Of a stretch of 64,000 nucleotides of DNA, positions 25,630-34,856 are shown one piece after another (the stretch's first letter is position 1; the number at the start of each line of letters is the position of its first letter). The notes beneath the pieces are model-generated. The model did not search any database, had not been told where the DNA came from, and saw only the letters and a list, made by a program, of their open reading frames with translations. The stretch is from Capilliphycus robustus (lineage in GTDB: Bacteria > Cyanobacteriota > Cyanobacteriia > Cyanobacteriales > Microcoleaceae): assembly GCF_034932365.1 (NCBI RefSeq), contig NZ_JAYGHR010000008.1, forward strand, positions 62,001 through 126,000. Direction: 5' to 3'. The position numbers and the translations under genes were made by a program.

Positions 25630-26778
25630 CTAAATGCGAATAAATTCTTTTGCTAAAGACTGAGATTTAAGTTGGGGTTGCGTTAATATTTTGCTAAGTT
25701 CTTCTGCGATTATTCGTGCAACAGGTGGCGGTACGGAGTTGGCAATTTGGCGATGTTGATCTAGGTATCGAACTCGCCCGGAACGTCCTCGAACAGGGCC
25801 TTTCAATAAATAATTGTCTGGATAACCATGAATTCGCATATACTCTCGTGGAGTAAGATATCTGTCTTCTATGGGATGAAAAAAGATCTCTCCACATCTC
25901 AAAGTTAGTGAAGGTTTGGAAAAAGAAAGTCGGCGGAATTTAGTTGTATCTTTTTTGGTCAATCTACACCTCTGTGTTTCCGGAAGATGTAGCTCTTTTG
26001 CTAAATACGAGCCTTCAGGAACCCCATGAATACGCTGTCGATCTCCGGGGGGAGTAATATCTACATGACTATCTTTTGGAAAAATTTTAATATTTTTTGA
26101 AGGTTGATTTAATCCGTCGATCATTTCTCCCACTGTCCGATAATATTGAAGAGGAAATAAAGACAATTGTTGCGCGGGTTTAGCATGAGTTGTGGGGGGG
26201 AAATCAAAATCATTTTCTAATTCTGTGGCAACGATGAAAACTCTTTCTCGCAATTGTGCAACACCGTAGTCTGCCGCATTGATAATAGTCATTTTTGCCT
26301 GATAACCCAGTTCTTTTAACTGATTAATTAGTCGTTCATAAACACCGCCCGCTTTTCCCTGCTGGTCTGCGGCTGTCAAAATACCTTTTACCTGTTCAAT
26401 CATTATAGACCTGGGTTTAAAAACAGCAGCAAATCTTACAAACTCGAATAATAATAAGCCTCTCTCGTCACTCAAGGAACCTCGTTTTCCTGCTTGAGAA
26501 AAACTTTGGCAGGGACTACCTCCAAATAAAAGATCGAGTTCACCAGGTTTTAAATTAAGATCTTCGATCAAATGAGACGGTTCAATCTCTCTGATATCCC
26601 TTTCTATAACCTGAGAAAGCAACTTTTCTCGCGATACAGCATCTCGCAATGTTTCACAGCAATAGGGATCTATTTCAATACAGGCTAAGATATCAAAACC
26701 CGCTTGCCTAATTCCAATATCCATCCCACCCGCGCCCGAAAATAGAGATAAAGCTGATAACATAGGTGCTGAAGTCAT
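25630..26778 (-). CDS. DNA (cytosine-5) methyltransferase
   Basis: The 382-residue protein has C5-methyltransferase motifs: SAM-binding LSLFSGAGGMDIGIRQAGF, the catalytic PCQ in LLFGGSPCQSFSQAGKRGS, a motif VI that reads IEQVKG where most relatives have ENV, and ERVFIVATEL. The target-recognition region is near residues 190-290, and motifs IX-X are LTPREYMRIHGYPDNYL and QIANSVPPPVARII. It should protect the chromosome from the adjacent NotI-family nuclease. An EQV motif occurs in some active enzymes, so activity is expected. Confidence 0.93.
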   Translation of the reverse strand: MTSAPMLSALSLFSGAGGMDIGIRQAGFDILACIEIDPYCCETLRDAVSREKLLSQVIERDIREIEPSHLIEDLNLKPGELDLLFGGSPCQSFSQAGKRGSLSDERGLLLFEFVRFAAVFKPRSIMIEQVKGILTAADQQGKAGGVYERLINQLKELGYQAKMTIINAADYGVAQLRERVFIVATELENDFDFPPTTHAKPAQQLSLFPLQYYRTVGEMIDGLNQPSKNIKIFPKDSHVDITPPGDRQRIHGVPEGSYLAKELHLPETQRCRLTKKDTTKFRRLSFSKPSLTLRCGEIFFHPIEDRYLTPREYMRIHGYPDNYLLKGPVRGRSGRVRYLDQHRQIANSVPPPVARIIAEELSKILTQPQLKSQSLAKEFIRI

Positions 26779-26996
26779 CTTGACAGAATTATAGAGTAGA
26801 TTAACATAAATATAACTGATTATTGCTATCGCAAGCCATAGTAAATTTTACTGTAGCTGCGTAAGTCCTGCAACTCTATACTCATCTAATTAAAGTAAGA
26901 AAATAATCTTGAAGTTAAATCACATTCTTTTTAGATACCTGCTTAATTACCTTTTGCTATAGACTGGGTTAACAGTTGCTAACCCAATCTTTTGTT

Positions 26997-27419
26997 TTAA
27001 GCCGAAGTCGTTTCGGGAGAAGCAGGTTTTTGAATATCTTCTTCTATTGCTTCTAACGTTTGAATCACTAACCGTTTGGCTTGCAATTTCCAGCCAATTT
27101 GTTGAATTTTTATCGCTGCATAACCCCCGAAAACAGTAGCAATTAAATCCAACGGTTGCATAAAAGAAATCCCAAATAACAAACCTAGTCCAGCAATTCC
27201 CCAAAAGGGCAATGCAACAGTTTGGCGCTGTTCTTCAATTAACTTACTCATCCAATCAGTTGGCATTTCTTCTAACAGCGCAGCTTTCACTTTTTGTTGT
27301 TCTGCCAGGGAAACAGATATCCCTATTTTGCGGCGCAATCGTTGAATTTTACGGGCATCTGTGCTATACTGAGTTAATTCATCTTCAGCCATTAATACCA
27401 GACGTTCTAACTGTCCCAT
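26997..27419 (-). CDS. Small conserved membrane-associated protein, function unknown
   Basis: The 140-residue protein has a basic helical N-terminus (QRLRRKIGISVSLAEQQKVK), then EEMPTDWMSKLIEEQRQT, then two hydrophobic segments (ALPFWGIAGLGLLFGISFM and LDLIATVFGGYAAIKI) and a helical tail. No family with known function is recognised. It lies 76 bp downstream of the HHL1-like gene, with a terminator for that gene in between, so it is probably transcribed separately. Confidence 0.65.
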   Translation of the reverse strand: MGQLERLVLMAEDELTQYSTDARKIQRLRRKIGISVSLAEQQKVKAALLEEMPTDWMSKLIEEQRQTVALPFWGIAGLGLLFGISFMQPLDLIATVFGGYAAIKIQQIGWKLQAKRLVIQTLEAIEEDIQKPASPETTSA

Positions 27420-27457
27420 TTTTAAATTCCTATTCTTTTATTGCTCATTTTGTCCAG

Positions 27458-27486
27458 AAAAAAAGGGGTGAGAATCCACCCACCCC
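27458..27486 (-). terminator. Intrinsic terminator of the HHL1-like gene
   Basis: On the minus strand GGGGTG, a 10-base loop and CACCCC are followed by seven T, 9 bp after the stop of the gene ending at 27496. Confidence 0.8.
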
Positions 27487-27495
27487 ACCGAAAAT

Positions 27496-27921
27496 TTAAC
27501 CTTTTTTCAACAGAGATGAAACCCGATTTTTCAGGGATGCGATCGCAGTTTGTAAACCATTAGATCGAGATTGAGGCGGAACCGCGACTTGGATGGGTTC
27601 ATCTTTAAATTCTTTGAGACGATAGCCAAATTCGAGTTGATTTTGGTGTTTCCGCAAACGGGGGAAGAGTCGAAACGCCCCTTGTAGCAAGTCTTCCTGA
27701 CTCCCAAAAATCGCTTGATTGATCTGAGCTGAACTTTTTACCGCCACTACACCAACCGGATACCAGTTCTTTTGTCCCTGAACCCGGATATAAATCTCAT
27801 AATCAGGGGTGCCGTCAGACTTCATTTTCTCATATTCCTTCGCCGCTTTGCTGCGTTCAACGGCGCGTTTGGAGGGTTTGGCTGGGGGCTGAGTTTTTGC
27901 GAATCCTTGTTTTGTCGTCAT
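27496..27921 (-). CDS. HHL1-like protein
   Basis: The 141-residue soluble protein has a basic N-terminus (KPSKRAVERSKAAKEYEKMK), then a conserved core: PDYEIYIRVQGQKNWYPVGV, SSAQINQAIFGSQEDLLQGA and FPRLRKHQNQLEFGYRLKEF. I recognise this core as the cyanobacterial counterpart of plant HHL1, a thylakoid-associated protein linked to photosystem II protection in high light. The plant protein has an additional membrane and VWA-like context not seen here. The call is from memory of the family, at moderate certainty. Confidence 0.6.
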   Translation of the reverse strand: MTTKQGFAKTQPPAKPSKRAVERSKAAKEYEKMKSDGTPDYEIYIRVQGQKNWYPVGVVAVKSSAQINQAIFGSQEDLLQGAFRLFPRLRKHQNQLEFGYRLKEFKDEPIQVAVPPQSRSNGLQTAIASLKNRVSSLLKKG

Positions 27922-27991
27922 GGTTGTTAAACGTTAAATGTTATACTTAATAAAAGTTTACAACCTTTTCAGAAATTTGTCTCCCCTCGCC

Positions 27992-28633
27992 TCAAGCTTG
28001 AAACTGAGACAACAGCCAAGTGCTGACTTTACCGTGATTCATTTGGCGACTGCGGCGTAACGCTTCTTCTAACAGTGCTATTTCTAAACCTGCGAAAACT
28101 TGAGACTGTTCAATTCTATAACTTCCTCGGTTCTCAATTTTAAAGGCAAGAATTTGAGCAGCTTTAACATCAATAATCCAATATTCTCCGACTCCCAAAG
28201 ATTCATAAAGTAAACGTTTTTCTCCTTTATCATCAGATAGGGAAGAATAGGCAACTTCTATCACCAAATCCGGCGCAGGATAGGTATTCAAATCAATAAT
28301 TGTTGCTTCCCAAGGCACAATTTCTGCTTTTGAACCCATATAAAAAGAAACATCCGGTTGTGCTTCATCATAGCCAACTTTGCGATAAGTGCAGTTATCG
28401 TGAACATCCAAGTCTAAACCTCGAAGACTTGCATATAAATAGAGAAAGCCAATAACTGCTGCATGATCGCGAGAATGGGGATTTCCAAGGGGAGACATTT
28501 CTAACCTCATACGTCCATTAAAATAATAACCTCTGGCTTGTTCATAAGCCGGATTTTCTATAGCGAAAAGGTATTCTTCCCAAGTGGCTTTAATCCAAGT
28601 ATCGATCAAAACTTGAGTTTTTAACTGAGTCAT
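27992..28633 (-). CDS. Uma2 family (DUF820) putative endonuclease, second copy
   Basis: The protein has 213 residues from the ATG at 28633 (MTQLKTQVLI); another in-frame ATG at 28654 adds seven residues and neither has a clear ribosome binding site. The Uma2 landmarks are ATWEEYLFAIENPAYEQARG, EAQPDVSFYMG, APDLVIEVAYSSLSDDKGEK and GVGEYWIIDVKA. It differs strongly from the copy at 18064-18627. Biological function of the family is not established. Confidence 0.87.
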   Translation of the reverse strand: MTQLKTQVLIDTWIKATWEEYLFAIENPAYEQARGYYFNGRMRLEMSPLGNPHSRDHAAVIGFLYLYASLRGLDLDVHDNCTYRKVGYDEAQPDVSFYMGSKAEIVPWEATIIDLNTYPAPDLVIEVAYSSLSDDKGEKRLLYESLGVGEYWIIDVKAAQILAFKIENRGSYRIEQSQVFAGLEIALLEEALRRSRQMNHGKVSTWLLSQFQA

Positions 28634-28803
28634 AACTGCACCATTGCAAGGCATCAATTCTATTATAACTGATGATTAATAATTTGGTAAAACAAAGTAG
28701 AGATGTTCGGGGCATCTCTACTCTTTAAACAGCTCAAATTGCTAAACGCTGTTTTAGAAAATTAGCTTTCTTTTACCCTATAATCTGTTGCTAATTTCTT
28801 CTC

Positions 28804-29940
28804 TTAGCGAGAACGAATATTTTTTTCTTTCACCCATTCATCCTCATCCGAATCATACCCAACATAATGCACAAAATATTGATTCTTCTCTTTTTTGATT
28901 CGGATCTCTTTAATGGTGGCTTCATACCATTCGCCTTCGTCTTTATCCCAAACTTCTACAGTTTCACCGACGGAAAAACGACTGGTGATAACCGTTTCTG
29001 TGGGAGAAAAACTCGGAGTAAAATTACCCGAAGCTGCGGGAAGTTCGGCTTGAACAGAAGCATAAGCATCGAGAATCAGTTTACGGGTTACGGTTTGAAT
29101 TCCGGTATGTTCATAATAGTTGGTGGTTTGATCAAGAAAGGCTGCTACAAAGTCTAAGTTATCATCAGCAATTTGGATAAAACTTCCCACCTGATTGAGA
29201 ACAGACTGAGGCGTTACCCCGGTTTTTTGGACTAAATTATTCATCCAGCCTTGTATGGAGTTAAATCCTTGTTTGATAAACCCAAATTTGTCGGAAGCAT
29301 TGTTACCGGGAATGGCACCACTCACGGAATTGAAGACTTGATTTTGGGCGATAACGCTACTATCTGCACCATCAATCATCCCGTGAATTTTACCAATAAA
29401 ATCGGGGCCTAACGGTAAAATAGCATCAATACAAACCAATGAAACCATCCGCATTAACGCCGCATCTTGATAGTTATTGGCTAACGCCGTTGCAAACACT
29501 TGGGGGTTCGGTTGGGGAATGCCATTTAACTTACAAAACGCGATAATTTCAACGGTAATTTTGAGCAATAAATCAATGGTTTGTGTTAAATCAGCTTTCG
29601 GGGTAAAATTGCTTAAAAAGGAAAGAAAGCTAATTTTTTCACCAATTTTATTCGCCAAAGCTGCCGTCGCCATGATCGTATCGGCTGTATCGATAGTTTG
29701 ATAAAGTTTAATCGCCGTTTGATAACCTTTTTGTGGATCATGATATAATGCAACAGCGCGATCGCGAATTCTCTGAATTTGCTGAGAATTAGTTTCTCCA
29801 GTAATGCTCCGAATACTATTATCAAACCCGACTAAATTATTCCACTCACCCGGCATGATATAATCAAGTGCTTTTAAAACTTTTACCGTAATATTATCGG
29901 TGGGAAGTTCGTCAACTAACTGAATAATTGATTTATCCAT
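28804..29940 (-). CDS. Protein with C-terminal Tudor/chromo-like barrel
   Basis: The 378-residue protein has a helical N-terminal ~300 residues of no recognised family (for example DKSIIQLVDELPTDNITVKV, KALDYIMPGEWNNLVG). The last ~55 residues (FSVGETVEVWDKDEGEWYEA, TIKEIRIKKEKNQYFVHYVG, YDSDEDEWV) form a Tudor-knot/MRG-type chromo barrel. Such barrels bind methylated histones or nucleic acid in eukaryotes; bacterial examples are scattered and of unknown role. The N-terminal domain could be the effector and the barrel a targeting module. It is divergent from ilvA, 368 bp apart. Confidence 0.7.
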   Translation of the reverse strand: MDKSIIQLVDELPTDNITVKVLKALDYIMPGEWNNLVGFDNSIRSITGETNSQQIQRIRDRAVALYHDPQKGYQTAIKLYQTIDTADTIMATAALANKIGEKISFLSFLSNFTPKADLTQTIDLLLKITVEIIAFCKLNGIPQPNPQVFATALANNYQDAALMRMVSLVCIDAILPLGPDFIGKIHGMIDGADSSVIAQNQVFNSVSGAIPGNNASDKFGFIKQGFNSIQGWMNNLVQKTGVTPQSVLNQVGSFIQIADDNLDFVAAFLDQTTNYYEHTGIQTVTRKLILDAYASVQAELPAASGNFTPSFSPTETVITSRFSVGETVEVWDKDEGEWYEATIKEIRIKKEKNQYFVHYVGYDSDEDEWVKEKNIRSR

Positions 29941-30308
29941 GAGTTATTCCTCAAAGTAAAAAACTTTTTCTAGACAGTCTTAAACAACAGTTACAATGGT
30001 GAGACGATGAATACAAACTTTCATCAGCCGTCAGTCAATGTTGAGCCAAGAAGTGTTGAATCGAGAAAAAATACCGATCAAAAAACCAAACAATCAACTG
30101 CACTCCAATAATATTCTATTCTACAATACATCTTAAAGGAACAGTTGTGCTGAATCGTCAATTTTGTTTAAACTATGACAACATCCAATCTATCTTATCA
30201 TTAAGGACGCCAATCCCTCAAACGATTAACCTTTAATCTGACTGATCTAAAAGCAACAAAAATCCTGTAAAATAATACCCTGTCTGTTGTTCGCACTCGC
30301 TTAACTCC
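29941..30308. other. Gene-free spacer before ilvA
   Basis: These 368 bases separate two divergent genes and must contain both promoters. A small palindrome GATGAATACAAACTTTCATC is visible near 30006-30025. No gene, T-box-like leader or attenuator-like leader peptide was recognised. Confidence 0.45.
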
Positions 30309-31820
30309 ATGCACTGCAACTACCTCGAACGCATTCTCACCGCCCGTGTTTATGATGTCGCTCAAGAAACGCCGTTAGAACCCGCTCCCAACCTCTCTAA
30401 ACGACTGAACAATAAACTCCTCCTCAAACGGGAAGATATGCAGTCCGTTTTCTCCTTTAAATTGCGGGGTGCTTACAACAAAATGGCACAACTTCCCCCG
30501 GATTTACTCGCCGTTGGGGTAATCGCTGCATCGGCTGGAAATCACGCTCAAGGTGTTGCTTTGGCGGCGAATTATTTAGGAACAAAAGCGATTATTGTCA
30601 TGCCTGTCACCACTCCCCAAGTAAAAATTGATGCCGTTAAAACCAGAGGTTGCGAGGTGGTATTACACGGAGAAACCTTTGATGAAGCTTATACATATGC
30701 TCGTCAATTAGAAATAGAAAAAGGCTTAACTTTTATTCATCCGTTTAATGACCCGGATGTGATTGCTGGACAGGGTACAATTGGCATGGAAATCTTGCGA
30801 CAATATCAACAACCGATTCATGCAATTTTTGTTGCAATTGGCGGTGGTGGATTAATTTCAGGAATTGCGGCTTATGTCAAACGCTTGCGTCCAGAAATTA
30901 AAATAATCGGCGTTGAACCTGTTGATGCGGATGCCATGTCGCAGTCACTTAAAGCCGGACATCGCGTTAAATTATCGCAAGTCGGACTGTTTGCAGATGG
31001 CGTTGCGGTGCGCGAAGTTGGAGATGAAACGTTTCGCCTTTGTCAACAATATGTAGATGAAATTATATTAGTCGGAACCGATGATACTTGTGCAGCAATT
31101 AAAGATGTTTTTGAAGATACTCGTTCGATTTTAGAACCGGCTGGAGCCTTAGCAATTGCGGGAGCAAAAGCATATGTTGAACGAGAACAAATTCAAGACA
31201 AAACATTAGTTGCTGTGGCTTGTGGTGCGAATATGAATTTTGACCGTTTGCGCTTTGTTGCCGAACGTGCTGAACTCGGAGAACGTCGAGAAGCCATTTT
31301 TGCGGTGACAATTCCTGAGAAACCTGGAAGTCTTCGCCAGTTTTGTGACTGTTTAGGAAAACGCAATTTAACCGAATTTAACTATCGAATTGCGGAGGAA
31401 AAAGAAGCACATATTTTCGTCGGAGTTCAAATTGTAAACCGTGCTGATGCCATGCAATTAATCGAAACATTTGAAGCACAAGGTTTGAAAACTTTAGACT
31501 TAACCGATAACGAACTGGTAAAATTACATCTGCGCCACATGGTCGGTGGACGTTCTCCTTTAGCTCACCATGAATTATTGTATCGCTTTGAATTTCCCGA
31601 ACGTCCCGGCGCATTAATGAAGTTTGTCGCTTCCATGAGTCCCAACTGGAATATTAGCCTCTTTCACTACCGAAATAATGGTTCAGACTACGGCCGAATT
31701 GTAGTCGGAATGCAAGTTCCTCCTCAAGAAATGGAACAATGGCAAGCCTTTCTTGATACTCTAGGTTATCGCTATTGGGATGAAAATCAAAATCCCGCTT
31801 ATCAACTCTTTTTGGGATAA
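30309..31820 (+). CDS. ilvA: Threonine ammonia-lyase, biosynthetic
   Basis: This PLP enzyme converts threonine to 2-oxobutanoate, the first committed step of isoleucine synthesis. The 503-residue protein has the PLP Lys in VFSFKLRGAYNK, the substrate loop AASAGNHAQGVA and the phosphate-binding GGGGLISG. The C-terminal ~170 residues carry two ACT-like regulatory domains (VTIPEKPGSLRQFCDCLG; FEFPERPGALMKFVASM), the arrangement that makes the enzyme isoleucine-sensitive. Length is normal. The DUF3754 gene begins 26 bp downstream and may be co-transcribed. Confidence 0.96.
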   Translation: MHCNYLERILTARVYDVAQETPLEPAPNLSKRLNNKLLLKREDMQSVFSFKLRGAYNKMAQLPPDLLAVGVIAASAGNHAQGVALAANYLGTKAIIVMPVTTPQVKIDAVKTRGCEVVLHGETFDEAYTYARQLEIEKGLTFIHPFNDPDVIAGQGTIGMEILRQYQQPIHAIFVAIGGGGLISGIAAYVKRLRPEIKIIGVEPVDADAMSQSLKAGHRVKLSQVGLFADGVAVREVGDETFRLCQQYVDEIILVGTDDTCAAIKDVFEDTRSILEPAGALAIAGAKAYVEREQIQDKTLVAVACGANMNFDRLRFVAERAELGERREAIFAVTIPEKPGSLRQFCDCLGKRNLTEFNYRIAEEKEAHIFVGVQIVNRADAMQLIETFEAQGLKTLDLTDNELVKLHLRHMVGGRSPLAHHELLYRFEFPERPGALMKFVASMSPNWNISLFHYRNNGSDYGRIVVGMQVPPQEMEQWQAFLDTLGYRYWDENQNPAYQLFLG

Positions 31821-31846
31821 TTCTATTACAAAATTATGAGCGTATT

Positions 31847-33187
31847 ATGACTGATAACACTACTCTAGAAGCCTATATTCCTTATCGTCGCAGCGATATT
31901 ATCGAACTTTGTATTAAAGATGGCAAGTTAAACTCTGAGGAGACTGAAACCTTTAAAGAGTTTTGCCAAATTATCTCGGCGTTTTATCACTTTCGTTTTC
32001 ATCAAACCCTAGAAATTATCAAAGATAACTATGCCGTTTTTAACCCCAATGCTGATATTGAACCCTTAGAAGAACCCAGTTTAGATCAATATAGCAAAAT
32101 GCAGTCCAAAGTGATTGAGGCGTTTAACCATATTTTAGAACGAGCGAATTATGTTCGCTTGTCAAAATCAATCGTTCATCAAGCGTTAGGAAAAAAGTCT
32201 TTGATTAACTTGCACACTTCTGTTGATTTTAATGACTTTGAGGAATTTATCTGCTATTATCGGGGTGATACCACGACAACAATTAAAGTGAAAAAGTTCT
32301 TCTTTTGGGAGAAAGAAAAAACGATTGAGGTTTTTGAACGAATTGTTTTACTACTTAAATTCAAAGGAAAAGGATATTTTCGCCGCAAAGAGTCCAATTC
32401 AAAAGCATTAGATGAACTCAAATTTACACCCGGCAAAATGTATGTCTATTTTTATAAAAATATTCCCAAGTTCGATCTTGACTTATTGTTTCCAAATCTG
32501 AAAACCAGTATGACTTGGAAAGATCGGTTATTGTTTGGAATTCCGGCAATTGGAGCGGCAATTCCTCTAATCTTAAAAACTTTACCCAATATTTTATTAC
32601 TGATTGCTGCAATATTACTGGTTTTAAATGCTAGAGATTTAATTCAGTCTTTAAATGTAGAACAGGATAAACTTCAAGATATCATGCCGATTTTAGTCGC
32701 AACGTTATCTTTAGCCATGACGCTCGGCGGGTTTGCTTTCAAACAATATAGCCATTACAAAAATAAGAAAATCCTCTTTCAAAAAGATGTCACCGATACA
32801 CTATTTTTTAAAAATTTAGCGAATAATGATAGTGTTTTTCAGCGATTCATTGATATTGCCGAAGAAGAAGAATGCAAAGAAATAATTTTAGTCTATTATC
32901 ATCTGTTAACGAGTCAAAACCCCTTGAACCCTGAACAGTTAGATGCTAAAATAGAGAGTTGGATGCAGGAAAACTTAGGAATTAGAATTAACTTTGATAT
33001 TCATGGCCCGTTAAACAACTTGCAAGAAATTAGAGGAAAAATAGAAGATAATGTGAATGAACCGGAAGTGCCGTTATTATCCTATGATCAACAAGGATAT
33101 TGTCACGTTATCCCTTTAAAACAAGCAAGAACTGTTATTGATTGGGTTTGGGATAACGCCTTTCAATATAACGGAAAAGCCTTGTAA
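31847..33187 (+). CDS. DUF3754 (TMEM143-like) membrane protein
   Basis: The 446-residue protein begins with YIPYRRSDIIELCI and has the family core IICYYRGDTTTT-type segment (EFICYYRGDTTTTIKVKKF), LLLKFKGKGYFRRKESNSKA and MYVYFYKNIPKFDLDLLFPN. Two hydrophobic hairpins follow (LLFGIPAIGAAIPLILKTLP; ILLLIAAILLVLNA; PILVATLSLAMTLGGFAFK). The family is conserved in cyanobacteria, plants and animals (TMEM143) without an assigned function. Tight spacing to ilvA suggests one transcript. Confidence 0.85.
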   Translation: MTDNTTLEAYIPYRRSDIIELCIKDGKLNSEETETFKEFCQIISAFYHFRFHQTLEIIKDNYAVFNPNADIEPLEEPSLDQYSKMQSKVIEAFNHILERANYVRLSKSIVHQALGKKSLINLHTSVDFNDFEEFICYYRGDTTTTIKVKKFFFWEKEKTIEVFERIVLLLKFKGKGYFRRKESNSKALDELKFTPGKMYVYFYKNIPKFDLDLLFPNLKTSMTWKDRLLFGIPAIGAAIPLILKTLPNILLLIAAILLVLNARDLIQSLNVEQDKLQDIMPILVATLSLAMTLGGFAFKQYSHYKNKKILFQKDVTDTLFFKNLANNDSVFQRFIDIAEEEECKEIILVYYHLLTSQNPLNPEQLDAKIESWMQENLGIRINFDIHGPLNNLQEIRGKIEDNVNEPEVPLLSYDQQGYCHVIPLKQARTVIDWVWDNAFQYNGKAL

Positions 33188-33576
33188 AAAAATGCGAAAC
33201 ATTCATCAGAATGGCAAACTGGCATCCTAAACCGTCTCGAAAACGTGACTAATCTGTGAAAAACTTGGGCAGCAAGCGAGTTGGACGGCAACAGATGCCT
33301 GACTTGTGAAGAAAAAAAGCCTAAGCCGCAGAATTTAGCAATTAATTGTCAAAACTGTAACCATCCCAAGGTAGAATATACATTGTTTATGAATTGCATT
33401 TTGCAGTTTGGCCTAACACACGGAACATTTTGATGCAGCAACAGAGTCAAAGCCCTCTTTCCAAACTGGGCATTCAACAAGCCAGTTTAGGAGAAAATCA
33501 CAAGCTGAAGGTTCGTCGGCATTCTACCGCTTGGACACTTTTGCAGAGTCAAAATAGCGGCTAACACAGGCTGAAT
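33188..33576. other. Leader region of desB
   Basis: This is a 389-bp spacer between the DUF3754 gene and desB. Apart from the 43-codon frame at 33433-33564, no gene is seen. The region is a candidate for the long 5' leader expected of a temperature-regulated desaturase, but no promoter boxes are strong enough to place. Confidence 0.45.
33433..33564 (+). CDS. Possible small upstream ORF of desB
   Basis: An ATG preceded by GGAA opens a 43-codon frame (MQQQSQSPLSKLGIQQASLG...), polar and rich in Gln, Ser and Leu. It ends with TAA only 12 bases before the GTG of desB and in the same frame. Either it is a translated leader peptide or chance coding. No homology is recognised. Confidence 0.3.
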   Translation: MQQQSQSPLSKLGIQQASLGENHKLKVRRHSTAWTLLQSQNSG

Positions 33577-34716
33577 GTGTTAGGTTCAACCCAAAATGTA
33601 GATTTTTTTCACTCAAGTAAAATCGGAAATTTCGTGCAATCAAATACTGTTAGTCAGGCGACTATTACCGCCTCATTGTCCTCTACAACAGAGTTACCTT
33701 TTACTCTCCAAGATGTAAAGGCGGCAATTCCCGCCCATTGTTTTGAACCCTCAGTCTGGAAGTCTTTGAGTTATTTCTTTCTCGATATTTCCATTATTGC
33801 CGGGTTGTATGCGATCGCCTATAGCCTTGATTCTTGGTTCTTTTTCCCGATTTTTTGGCTGATGCAAGGAACCATGTTTTGGGCGTTATTTGTGGTGGGA
33901 CATGATTGTGGTCACGGTTCTTTTTCTAAGCAAAAATGGCTGAATAATTTAATTGGACATTTGTCTCATATTCCCATCCTTGTACCTTTTCACGCCTGGC
34001 GAATTAGTCACAGAACCCATCACGCCAATACCGGAAATATTGATAGAGACGAAAGCTGGTATCCGGTTTCTGAAAGTCAGTATGATCAAATGCCTTGGTA
34101 TGAAAAGCTATTCCGCTTTTATATCCCTTTATTGGCTTATCCAGTTTACCTCCTTCATCCGGCAGGTTCTCATCTTTCTCCGAATACTCGTCTATTCCGT
34201 CCTTCAGAAAAATGGGATATTATTACCAGTTCAACTTGCTGGGTATTAATGGTAGGTTTTCTCGGTTTCCTAACCTATGAATTTGGCTGGTTATTCCTGC
34301 TGAAATATTATCTCGTTCCCTATATCATTTTTGTGATGTGGTTAGATTTAGTGACCTATTTACATCACACCGAAGCAGATATTCCTTGGTATCGGAACGA
34401 AGATTGGTATTTCCTAAAAGGCGCATTATCTACCATTGATCGCGACTATGGTTTTATCAATTCCATTCATCACGATATTGGTACCCATGTCGCCCATCAC
34501 ATTTTCCTCAATATGCCTCACTACCATTTGAAAACCGCAACAGAGGCAATTAAACCGATTTTGGGTGAATATTATCACAAGTCTGACGAACCCATTTGGA
34601 AGAGTTTTATTAACTCTTACATGACTTGTCATTTTGTTCCCAACGCGGGAAGTCCGATTTACTATCAGTCTGCTTGGAAGTCGAAAGATTCCTCAAAAAC
34701 GAACAAGCCTGACTAA
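33577..34716 (+). CDS. desB: Omega-3 (delta-15) acyl-lipid desaturase DesB
   Basis: This membrane di-iron desaturase introduces the omega-3 double bond into lipid-linked C18 fatty acids and is usually cold-induced in cyanobacteria. Using the GTG at 33577 it has 379 residues. The three His boxes are HDCGH (109-113), HRTHH (145-149) and HVAHH near residue 307. The run ELPFTLQDVKAAIPAHCFEP matches the known N-terminus of DesB proteins, so residues 1-38 are variable and a GTG at 33634 is an alternative start. The C-terminus with HFVPNAGSPIYYQS is diagnostic for DesB versus DesA. A hairpin terminator follows. Confidence 0.96.
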   Translation: MLGSTQNVDFFHSSKIGNFVQSNTVSQATITASLSSTTELPFTLQDVKAAIPAHCFEPSVWKSLSYFFLDISIIAGLYAIAYSLDSWFFFPIFWLMQGTMFWALFVVGHDCGHGSFSKQKWLNNLIGHLSHIPILVPFHAWRISHRTHHANTGNIDRDESWYPVSESQYDQMPWYEKLFRFYIPLLAYPVYLLHPAGSHLSPNTRLFRPSEKWDIITSSTCWVLMVGFLGFLTYEFGWLFLLKYYLVPYIIFVMWLDLVTYLHHTEADIPWYRNEDWYFLKGALSTIDRDYGFINSIHHDIGTHVAHHIFLNMPHYHLKTATEAIKPILGEYYHKSDEPIWKSFINSYMTCHFVPNAGSPIYYQSAWKSKDSSKTNKPD

Positions 34717-34739
34717 CTCTATCATCTGAATTTTTTTTG

Positions 34740-34772
34740 GGGTGGGTATTAATTGCCCACCCTATTTAATTG
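34740..34772 (+). terminator. Intrinsic terminator of desB
   Basis: GGGTGGG, a 9-base loop and CCCACCC followed by a T-rich tract, 23 bp past the desB stop. Confidence 0.75.
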
Positions 34773-34856
34773 TTTTACAGATTTTCAGAAACATTGTAAT
34801 CAGCAAGTCACAATTGGGTATACTAGATAAAACTACTAAGATCAGGCATAAAACAG

